DNA of 64,000 nt from Selenomonadales bacterium 4137-cl. GTDB taxonomy: Bacteria; Bacillota; Negativicutes; Sporomusales; UBA7701. Positions 57,380 to 64,000 of this stretch are shown piece after piece. Position 1 is the first letter of the stretch, and each line of letters begins with the position of its first letter. Both the position numbers and the translations under genes were made by a program. Below the pieces are notes generated by a model. It was not told where the DNA came from, ran no database searches, and worked only from the letters and a program-made list of their open reading frames with translations. The stretch covers positions 2,082,501 through 2,146,500 of the forward strand of contig JAUOZS010000001.1 of NCBI GenBank assembly GCA_032334055.1. The letters are read 5' to 3'.

Positions 57380-57751
57380 TTATTTGCCGATCGTGCTGTT
57401 GGGGTCGATGCTGCCGAGGGTGTCGCCCTGGGCGACATCCTCCTCCGCCTTCTTGATGGCCGCAATCATTTCAGGTTTGGTCTCAGCGTTGCCGAGGTCG
57501 ATTTCATGCAGTTCGGCATAAGTCCGGAGCTCGTCCTTGTTCATGCGTTCAACCGGCTTGGCAGCCGCCTGCCTTTTCGCCGCCTCTTCCCGCCTGGGCA
57601 ATTCGACGATGGTTCCGTTGCTCTCGGCGACGAGCTTGTCGGCTTCTTTGTCAGACAGATCATACATGATGGCGCCGGCGGGTTGGCCAGGACCGAAGCG
57701 GACGCCGTCACGCTTAACATTGAACTTGAGTATCTGAACGTCTTTGCTCAT
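57380..57751 (-). CDS. Phage protein with C-terminal LEM/HeH-like helix pair
   Basis: A 123-residue protein: N-terminal beta part (ILKFNVKRDGVRFGPGQPAG) and a C-terminal MNKDELRTYAELHEIDLGNA segment of the HeH/SAP-like type, then an acidic end. Directly after the major capsid gene; a head-completion role is likely by position only. Confidence 0.65.
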   Translation of the reverse strand: MSKDVQILKFNVKRDGVRFGPGQPAGAIMYDLSDKEADKLVAESNGTIVELPRREEAAKRQAAAKPVERMNKDELRTYAELHEIDLGNAETKPEMIAAIKKAEEDVAQGDTLGSIDPNSTIGK

Positions 57752-57760
57752 GGCGTCCTC

Positions 57761-58810
57761 CTATTTCACCTTCAGGGTGTACCAGTCGTTGACGTCTTCG
57801 GGAAGCGGGACCATCGCGCTGGCCATTCGGATTTGGCGGACGTCCTTGCCCTTTTCGCTCCACACTTTCGGCACATTGCGGCCTTCGTAGGTGCGGAACA
57901 CTTCGTCGTTGTCCATCTGGGTGATGGCGCCGTAGAGCTGCCGGCCACGTCCGGGGATGCCCATGATGAAGTAATCGTCAGGGATGTACTGCTTGTTCGT
58001 GCCGTCGTCGTCGAGATAGAGCCCGTTGTAGGCGAACATCTCGAGGTTCAGGCTTTCGATAATCCCGATCCGGATTACTTCGGGCGACTGGATCCGCGGC
58101 GCGATAGACATCAAGGAGAGGTTCTCTTTCGGCCGCAGCAGGTATTCTTTGATTGCGGTGTTTTTCAGGATATAGTCGCCGGTCGCAAAGCTGCAGACAG
58201 CGATAGTGGGAACCATGCCGGCGGCAGTTGACACCGTGCGGCTCATGAAGGTCATATCGCCGTAAATGTCGGCGCCGGCATTGTCCCAGGTGTCGCTACC
58301 GGTCAGGGTGTCCTTCTGGGTCCAGTCCAGAGTAAAGGTATCCTCGACGTAGGTCACGCCGTCGTCGGAATACCCTTTTGCGGTGAAGGTGCCGAGGGTC
58401 AGCAGTTGGGCCGCCATCCACTCGCCGCGGCGGGTGTTCATGTCGGAAAGCTCGGCCATATCGTTGGCGCGCAGTTCCGCCTCGCGCTGCGCCGGGGTGC
58501 GGGTGCTGTAAAGCTCCTCGCCGAAGCCGCGCTTATTGAGGTTCTCGACCGAAATCGGCCGCTTGGGCATCATCTTGGGCGGCTTGTAGGATTTCATCGT
58601 CGAGCCGACACGTGCCATGTTAACGCCGCTGCTGGCAGGAGCAACAAAGGGTGCCATGGCACGGTTGCCTTTCTTGTACTCGATGTCAACTTCTTCGGTG
58701 ACAAAGGTTCGGGGGTTCGGGAAAAACGTGCTGAGAAGAAGAGTCGTCGGCTGATAGGACCGCTCGATTGCTTCCAGCAGGATGCGGGTCTGGTTCATGT
58801 CAACACTCAT
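57761..58810 (-). CDS. Major capsid protein (lambda gpE family)
   Basis: A 349-residue major capsid protein of the PF03864 (lambda gpE) group: ERSYQPTTLLLSTFFPNP, VDIEYKKGNRAMAPFVAP, TPAQREAELRANDMAELS and FIMGIPGRGRQLYGAI. HK97-fold shell protein. Located 15 bp after the decoration protein gene. Confidence 0.94.
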   Translation of the reverse strand: MSVDMNQTRILLEAIERSYQPTTLLLSTFFPNPRTFVTEEVDIEYKKGNRAMAPFVAPASSGVNMARVGSTMKSYKPPKMMPKRPISVENLNKRGFGEELYSTRTPAQREAELRANDMAELSDMNTRRGEWMAAQLLTLGTFTAKGYSDDGVTYVEDTFTLDWTQKDTLTGSDTWDNAGADIYGDMTFMSRTVSTAAGMVPTIAVCSFATGDYILKNTAIKEYLLRPKENLSLMSIAPRIQSPEVIRIGIIESLNLEMFAYNGLYLDDDGTNKQYIPDDYFIMGIPGRGRQLYGAITQMDNDEVFRTYEGRNVPKVWSEKGKDVRQIRMASAMVPLPEDVNDWYTLKVK

Positions 58811-58825
58811 TTTCGTCGTACCTCC

Positions 58826-59524
58826 TTATTGTTCGTTCGTGACGATGATATTGAGCTCACGCAGGCGGTCGGCATGGGTAGCCATCGTGTCGGAGCCGCC
58901 GAAGATCAGGTGATCGCCGTTGAATATCCCCTGAGTATAGGCCTCGCCCTTGGCGTCGGCGTCGGCAGGGACGACGACGGTCTGAACTGCGATGCAGTCG
59001 GCTACTGCGCTGCCATCGACGGCGGTGCTGTCGACAGTTTTATGCTTGCCGGAGCCTGCCGCCAGGGTGACCGTAAAGCCGTCGCCGGCAACGAATGCCG
59101 TAGACCCGTCCACGATAACGAATTTGATCTGTTTGGAGAAAGTGGTGCCGGGCGTGGTCGCCGCTTCGATGATGTCGATGAGATCGCCATCGGGGTCAAA
59201 AACATGAGCCATGGCGGCCGCGGCAGGATCAGCAACGGCGGCCGAAACGATCTTGACCTGATATACACCCGGCTTTGCCCCAGCCAGGACCGGGGTGGTC
59301 GCGTCTATGGTCAGAGTGCCGTTGCCTGTGTTGGCTCCAGCCTCGCCGGCGCCGGCGACCGCCACGGAGGCAGCGCCGATGGTAATCTTGCCCAAAACAG
59401 TTCCCCGGGCGACCGTACCGCTGCCTGCGGCGAGCGTGACAGCTTTTGTCAGAAGCGGGATCTCCGTGCCGCCGATGAGAGCGTCATGCGCAAAGGTGTT
59501 AAGAGTTTTCACGAGCTCGGCCAT
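58826..59524 (-). CDS. Capsid decoration protein (lambda gpD family) with an inserted domain
   Basis: A 232-residue head decoration protein. The gpD-type part (IGGTEIPLLTKAVTLAAGSG, ...RGTVLGKIT and the C-terminal AYTQGIFNGDHLIF) is split by about 120 residues of Gly/Ala/Val-rich beta repeats (NGTLTIDATTPVLAGAKPGV onward), so the protein is twice the length of lambda gpD (about 110). The insert probably projects from the capsid surface. Its ATG overlaps the protease stop by 1 bp. Confidence 0.85.
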   Translation of the reverse strand: MAELVKTLNTFAHDALIGGTEIPLLTKAVTLAAGSGTVARGTVLGKITIGAASVAVAGAGEAGANTGNGTLTIDATTPVLAGAKPGVYQVKIVSAAVADPAAAAMAHVFDPDGDLIDIIEAATTPGTTFSKQIKFVIVDGSTAFVAGDGFTVTLAAGSGKHKTVDSTAVDGSAVADCIAVQTVVVPADADAKGEAYTQGIFNGDHLIFGGSDTMATHADRLRELNIIVTNEQ

Positions 59525-60777
59525 TATTTCTTACCTCCAGTCTTCTTGTTGATGATGTCGGCCATGAAGTTGACCGCCTGGGCTTCTTCCTGGGCGTCAG
59601 CCGTGCCGCCGGCGCCGTCGGTGCCGATATTGTCCACGCCAGAATTGGTGGTGTCGGCCGCCAGTCGTTTCAGCCAGCCTTCGCCTTTGTTCTCGGCGGC
59701 CGGCGCGGGGGCCGGGGCAGTGCTTTTGACGATCTCAACGGCATTTTTGATGTCGTCGGCCGTCTTACCGGTGGCCTTGGCGTCGGCGACGAGCGCCGTC
59801 ACGGTCGGGTTTTTCCCGTCATCGAGGGCGTCCAGGGCGGTGATTCGGACCCTTTCGGCCGCCACTGCGTCCTTCCCCGCCTGATTCGTGATCTGAGCGA
59901 CCAGTTCGGGATGTGCTTTCATAAGGTCATTGACGTTTTTGATTTCCAATTCGGGTTCCTCCTTCGCATGATTTTGAGACGACAACGACTGCCACGCGGC
60001 AGTAACGAGTTTTTTGGCTTCGGCCAGAATGGATTCTTTTTGCTGGTCGGCGACCGGGAGCGGCGCTGGCTGAATTCCCTCGATTTTTTTTGCGACTTCG
60101 TAAAATTTCCGCATCGAATCGTTGGCCGCGTTTTGGATATCCAGCCGGCTGAAGGCGAAGTTCATTACTGATTCAGACGAATTACCTTGCCCGGCTTTCG
60201 AGGCATAAAGCATCTCGGTGGCAATCCTGTTTTTGATGGCCGTATTCGCGTCCATGTAGGTTTCAGCATCCATCATAGCCGATATCTTGTTCCGGCTCAG
60301 GCCGGTGGCCATCTGGTATACGTTTACGATTGTCTCCTTCACGACATCCAGGACATCGGCGGCCTTTCGGAGATCCGAAGCGTAGCCGCTTGCATAAGTC
60401 AGGGGGTTGTGGGTCATGAACATACACCCGGGGCTCGCTTTTCGTTTATCCCCGGACAAGAAGATTGTCACCGCAGCACTCATTACCTTGCCGTCGCCGA
60501 TTGTGGTTACAGTGGCGCCGGTTTCCTTATGGTTCAGGAGAGCGTTGCATATGCCGGTCGCAGCGAATACGCTGCCGCCGTAGCTGTCGATCCAGACGGT
60601 AATGTTCTGGCCGACATACTGAGATAATTCCTCCCGAAACGCATTAGGCGCGGCTGCCTGCATTCCAAACCACTCATAAATCCAGACCAGATCATCGTCG
60701 ACAATATCGCCGTCGATCCTGAGCTCGACCTCGTCGGGCTTTGCCGCGTTCTTGATGAAACTCCAGAATTTACTCAT
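59524..60777 (-). CDS. ClpP-type prohead maturation protease with scaffold tail
   Basis: A 417-residue protein. Residues 15-190 are a ClpP/S14-like protease: SYGGSV oxyanion region near 65-70, catalytic Ser100 (VMSAAV) and His123 (MTHNP). Residues 230-417 are helical, acidic and Ala-rich, as in scaffold domains fused to head proteases (lambda C/Nu3 arrangement). The enzyme trims scaffold and portal during head maturation. Overlaps the portal gene by 8 bp. Confidence 0.93.
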   Translation of the reverse strand: MSKFWSFIKNAAKPDEVELRIDGDIVDDDLVWIYEWFGMQAAAPNAFREELSQYVGQNITVWIDSYGGSVFAATGICNALLNHKETGATVTTIGDGKVMSAAVTIFLSGDKRKASPGCMFMTHNPLTYASGYASDLRKAADVLDVVKETIVNVYQMATGLSRNKISAMMDAETYMDANTAIKNRIATEMLYASKAGQGNSSESVMNFAFSRLDIQNAANDSMRKFYEVAKKIEGIQPAPLPVADQQKESILAEAKKLVTAAWQSLSSQNHAKEEPELEIKNVNDLMKAHPELVAQITNQAGKDAVAAERVRITALDALDDGKNPTVTALVADAKATGKTADDIKNAVEIVKSTAPAPAPAAENKGEGWLKRLAADTTNSGVDNIGTDGAGGTADAQEEAQAVNFMADIINKKTGGKK

Positions 60778-62410
60778 CGTCCTTTTTACCTCCTTTCGTC
60801 GGAGTTGTGTTCCCTGTCATTTGCGGCACGGTCACGCCGGCCGCTACCATTGCCTGAAGCTCCATGCCGCGTTGCGCGATGTTCTCCTCCCAGTCTGTTC
60901 CGGTCATCTCGGCGGCCTCTTTCTCGCCGGTCGACAGGCCGTGCTCGATGCGCAGCGCCGCTCCTTCGGCCTCCTTGACGGGGTCGAGCACACCCATGAC
61001 CGGCCCGTACCACTCCGCCCCGCACCAGGCGGCACGGATCATCGGGTCATCGAAAAAACCCGGCGCTTCGATGTCGCCGATGGCGACGGCTTCAGCAAGC
61101 CAGGCTTCATAAATCGGCTGGTTAAAATCCCGGGCGAACCAAGTGCGGCGCATCTTGAAAGCCATCCATGCCTGCAGCAGGGCGGCGCGGCTGGCGGAAT
61201 ACGACGAGGTGAACGCTTTTATCAGCACTTCATACGGCTGCTCAAGGCAGGCGGCGATCTGGCGGATGAGCTGGGTAGTAAACGGCTCGTAGGCCGAGAT
61301 ACTTCGGCCAGCGTCGATCTGATTCGCCTTATACCCAGGGGGCAGGACGTTCATGCTGCCGGCGCCAAGCTCAAAATCGTTTGGATCGATCGACACCTTT
61401 TCCTCATCCGGCACCGCTTCGGCGAGCGGAAAGCCTTGCGGCCCGGCTTGCAACTGCTGCTCGAAGAAGACAGTGAAAAACGCCTTGATGATCGCCGCGG
61501 TCAGCTCGGCCTCGGTGTACCTCGTTACCTGCTTCAGCGCCTCGAGCACCGGCGCCAAATAAGGAACGCCCCGGTATTCCTCGGAGCGTGTGTCGTGGCA
61601 TATCTGCAAGATATTCGGTTGACCGGTTTCCTTGCCGAAGGCCTCAACCCTGATCCACTTCGGCGGCTCCGTCATGTTCGTCGGGTCATAGGGGTAACGA
61701 TTGCATATCCAGTAAGCGACGACCGCGCCGTCGTCGTCGATCTCCACGCCATTGATAATCCTGTTGCCGTTGTTCGTGTTGACTGCGCGGACCGACAGAA
61801 GCGTCAAGGCGCCCATGGTTGGCGAATCGGGATTGCAGACCCTGTCGGCCTCGAACAGTTGGATGCGCAGCGAGTATGGCATGCCCGGCAGCGGCGGCCG
61901 GTATTTCAGCGCGGCCCAACCGTCGCCGTTGGTTAGATAGCCGGTATAGGCGATGTCCTGGAGGTCGTAGAAATTATTCTTCCGGTGCAGGTCGCAGAAT
62001 TTACTGCGAGCCCAGACCTCAAACCTCCGGCGCGTTCGGCGCTGCCACACTTTCGCCTTTTCCTGCGATATGCCGAGGACCGGCCAGTCGATTTTTGGCC
62101 GCACCTGAAGCCCTGCGCCGATGACGTGCGTCCTGGATGTAGCGATGGCGCTGGCAGCCAGCGGCTGATTCATCACCGCCGAACGGGAGCGGGCCCTAAG
62201 CAGCGGCAGGTTAACGTCGATGTCGGACTGTGGGCTGCTGGGCTCCGGCGTCCATCCTTTCATGCTGCCCTTGCTGGTGCTGGCGCCGCCTTCCGAATAC
62301 CCGGTGTTGAGCGCCCGGAGCACCTGCCGGGCGGTGATCACCAAACCCGGGGCGGCCGCGGCCGGCGCCGTCGGCTGACGTGCCTTTTGTCGTTGTCGTT
62401 TGTTGGACAT
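60770..62410 (-). CDS. Portal protein (lambda gpB family)
   Basis: A 546-residue portal protein of the PF05136 family: VITARQVLRALNTGYSEGG, DIDVNLPLLRARSR, YTGYLTNGDGWAALKYR, RSEEYRGVPYLAPVLEALK and YKANQIDAGRSISAYEP. Forms the dodecameric vertex for DNA entry. Lies between the small gpW-like gene and the protease gene. Confidence 0.95.
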   Translation of the reverse strand: MSNKRQRQKARQPTAPAAAAPGLVITARQVLRALNTGYSEGGASTSKGSMKGWTPEPSSPQSDIDVNLPLLRARSRSAVMNQPLAASAIATSRTHVIGAGLQVRPKIDWPVLGISQEKAKVWQRRTRRRFEVWARSKFCDLHRKNNFYDLQDIAYTGYLTNGDGWAALKYRPPLPGMPYSLRIQLFEADRVCNPDSPTMGALTLLSVRAVNTNNGNRIINGVEIDDDGAVVAYWICNRYPYDPTNMTEPPKWIRVEAFGKETGQPNILQICHDTRSEEYRGVPYLAPVLEALKQVTRYTEAELTAAIIKAFFTVFFEQQLQAGPQGFPLAEAVPDEEKVSIDPNDFELGAGSMNVLPPGYKANQIDAGRSISAYEPFTTQLIRQIAACLEQPYEVLIKAFTSSYSASRAALLQAWMAFKMRRTWFARDFNQPIYEAWLAEAVAIGDIEAPGFFDDPMIRAAWCGAEWYGPVMGVLDPVKEAEGAALRIEHGLSTGEKEAAEMTGTDWEENIAQRGMELQAMVAAGVTVPQMTGNTTPTKGGKKDDE

Positions 62411-62419
62411 GCGATCACC

Positions 62420-62641
62420 TCACAGATCTCTTAATACAACACGCCGGGCCCGGCTACCGGCCGGCAGAGCTGTACCCCCGGCGCCGCCGGCGAGCAGCGA
62501 ATCGACGCCCTCCCGGATCTGGCTCAGATCGGCGCGCCTGTTACGGCGGCCGCCGGCTGTTTCGTATTCCTGACTTACGAGTGCTTTTTTCTCAGCGTCG
62601 ATATAGTTTTGCAGTCGCTGGTCCTGCGTTAAATCAGCCAT
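62420..62641 (-). CDS. gpW-like head-tail joining protein
   Basis: A 73-residue protein: helical N-terminus (DQRLQNYIDAEKKALVSQE), then a Gly/Ala/Arg-rich end. In lambdoid head modules a small gpW protein stands between terminase and portal, as here. It is 2 bp from the terminase gene. Confidence 0.7.
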   Translation of the reverse strand: MADLTQDQRLQNYIDAEKKALVSQEYETAGGRRNRRADLSQIREGVDSLLAGGAGGTALPAGSRARRVVLRDL

Positions 62642-62643
62642 AT

Positions 62644-64000
62644 TTACCCTCCTTCTACCCCTTTTTTGACACAGCCGTAACGCTTCTTCGTGTTTTCCGG
62701 CTTATTTTTCGGTGCGCTTTCAACCGCTTTTATACCTAAAACGGCCGCTTTGTAGGCCGCCCAGTTAGGGTTTATGCTGTATAGGCAGGCCAAATTGTAC
62801 ACCCGGAGGTCAAGCGGTTCGTTGCGGCCATCGGGAGAAACGTTCTTCCAAGCCATAACCTTCCGGCCTTTTACCGTTTTGGGCTCCTTTTTTTCGGCTA
62901 TTAGGCCACGAAAGTAGAGCTGATCATACCCGCGGCGATCGTCATCGGGGAAATGAAAGTACATCGGACCGGGTTTATTGACGTTGATCAGCCGCTGCAT
63001 GACATATTCCTTGCCTTCATTGACGCCAAGCATCACCAGGGGGATAGCGTATCCTTTAGCCTGGCCCATCTGGTAGATGATCGGTATACCGTGCAGCCGG
63101 TGTCCTTTAATGGCGATGCGCTGCTTCCGTCCATTCCTGGCGCAGTATTTATATACCTCCTGGGTGTAGTGACCGCCGGAGTCTATAAAGGTCCGGGCAA
63201 CCTTCAAACCTTTGCCGTCTGCGCGATAAAACAGGCGATCGAGCTGCTCGTCGAGAGCGTCCCATGTCTCCTGCTGATCGGGCACGCCGAGGACCACTCC
63301 CTTTCTGATGCCCCAGCACTCCTCCCCTTCACCCCAGCCGCAGACTTCATACTCCAGGCGGTTATCCTGGGTATCGACTGCGGCCGTCAATAACAAAACG
63401 CCGTCCGGCAGGTCGGCGTCGTATTTCTCGCGACGTTGTATCAGGACTCGCTCGTCCTTTATCTCTCCCTTTGGGCGGTAAATCTCGGCAAGTCGGGTAT
63501 TAACGAACGTCTTGACCTTTTCGGGATCCTCTCCGGCGTCCAGATATTCCGCAACTATTTTCCCCCACGGCACCCAGGGTGAAGCGAAAGAGTTTGCCCG
63601 GAACGAACGGATATGGGTAATTTTAGGGTTCTGCGCTAGCCACTCCTGGGGAAATCTCCGAACCTCGGCCTCCGTGTACTCATGGCCACAATCAGGACAA
63701 CGCCAGAATACCACCGTGACCTTGTGAGACTTTTGTCCGTCGACCTCGAATGTTTCGTATTCGTATCGCATGTTCCACAGCGTAACCCATTGCCACTCTT
63801 CGCAACCCGGGCATTGATGCCTCCATTCTTCCTGGCTGCCTAGACTGTATTCGGCCGCGATGCGACTTAGATCATCCGTGGGAGTAGAAAAGACGCCTAT
63901 GATGGCGTTCCAAAAATTCGACGTGCGTTTTTCCGCCAAGCTGAACGGGTCACCCTCAGTGCCGGCAGACGCCTCAAATCGGTCAAGCTCGTCGACGAGG
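62644..64000 (-). CDS. Terminase large subunit GpA (5' end outside window)
   Basis: The frame is open from 62644 to the right edge; the TTG at 63939 is not the real start because in-frame sequence upstream reads LVDELDRFEASAGTEGDPFS, which holds the ATPase Walker B Asp-Glu of GpA terminases. The visible part has a zinc-type CPGCEEW/CPDCGHE pair, then the nuclease domain with Asp in AAVDTQDNRLEYEV and FIDSGGHYTQEVYKY. Walker A is beyond the window. It cuts and packages concatemeric DNA into the head. Confidence 0.94.
   Translation of the reverse strand, partial: LVDELDRFEASAGTEGDPFSLAEKRTSNFWNAIIGVFSTPTDDLSRIAAEYSLGSQEEWRHQCPGCEEWQWVTLWNMRYEYETFEVDGQKSHKVTVVFWRCPDCGHEYTEAEVRRFPQEWLAQNPKITHIRSFRANSFASPWVPWGKIVAEYLDAGEDPEKVKTFVNTRLAEIYRPKGEIKDERVLIQRREKYDADLPDGVLLLTAAVDTQDNRLEYEVCGWGEGEECWGIRKGVVLGVPDQQETWDALDEQLDRLFYRADGKGLKVARTFIDSGGHYTQEVYKYCARNGRKQRIAIKGHRLHGIPIIYQMGQAKGYAIPLVMLGVNEGKEYVMQRLINVNKPGPMYFHFPDDDRRGYDQLYFRGLIAEKKEPKTVKGRKVMAWKNVSPDGRNEPLDLRVYNLACLYSINPNWAAYKAAVLGIKAVESAPKNKPENTKKRYGCVKKGVEGG

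Noticed and set aside
39320..64000. Integrase or serine recombinase of the element
   Set aside because: None found in the visible part; it must lie beyond the right edge if present.
1..64000. CRISPR arrays, tRNA or rRNA genes
   Set aside because: No regularly spaced direct repeats, no cloverleaf-like or rRNA-like sequence noticed by reading; a tRNAscan/Rfam run would settle it.

Overview
The window reads as chromosome of a GC-rich, spore-forming, anaerobic, diderm Firmicute, most plausibly a Negativicute of the Sporomusaceae type. The reasons are a sporulation sigma-K gene fragment, a reductive-type dissimilatory sulfite reductase cluster, an RND efflux pump with a periplasmic adaptor, type IV pilus genes and class II c-di-GMP riboswitches. 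Lineage is an inference; no rRNA or tRNA gene was seen. Almost every gene lies on the minus strand.

Layout, left to right. 1-1410: N-6 DNA methylase cut by the left edge. 1565-3049: folE2 and queC. 3191-5056: an HD-GYP protein and a viroplasmin-type RNase H. 5091-7867: larC, larB and larE for the nickel-pincer cofactor, without larA in view. 7997-9918: a hypothetical gene, then a second HD-GYP gene behind a c-di-GMP-II riboswitch. 10291-19268: sulfite reduction block with a CbiA/DsrN-like amidase, a YeiH-type transporter, dsrC, dsrK, dsrM, dsrB, dsrA, a ferredoxin and a possible leader attenuator. 19628-24010: RND efflux pair. 24182-25579: tldD. 25682-28438: aroB, aroK, aroC. 28594-36591: type IV pilus operon (transcribed pilB-pilT-pilC-pilA-pilD-comFB-pilM-pilN-pilO) under a second c-di-GMP-II riboswitch; it splits the aro genes, with aroE, a nitrilase-family gene and yqeG on its other side (36750-38896).

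At 39024-39320 lies only the 3' part of sigK. Its reading frame breaks off at the Asn-Glu codons where the Bacillus subtilis skin element splits sigK, and from there to the right edge everything looks like a prophage. This is the most interesting object in the window: a prophage acting as, or having become, a sigK-intervening element. Next to the junction lie an AbrB/zinc-ribbon protein, a relic of a ku gene, and a DUF3467 / nuclease-like / DUF2283 cassette. Then come lysis genes (41072-43196), a P2-like contractile tail (43208-57337) and a lambda-like head (57380-64000), with the terminase cut by the right edge. The tail module contains a programmed -1 frameshift in the E/E' chaperone gene and a separately transcribed 'moron' cassette (51965-53627) with several genes of 31-55 codons.

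A second theme is cyclic di-GMP: two class II riboswitches, two HD-GYP proteins, a PilB with tandem MshEN motifs and a ComFB-family protein suggest that the second messenger acts on pilus production at RNA and protein level.
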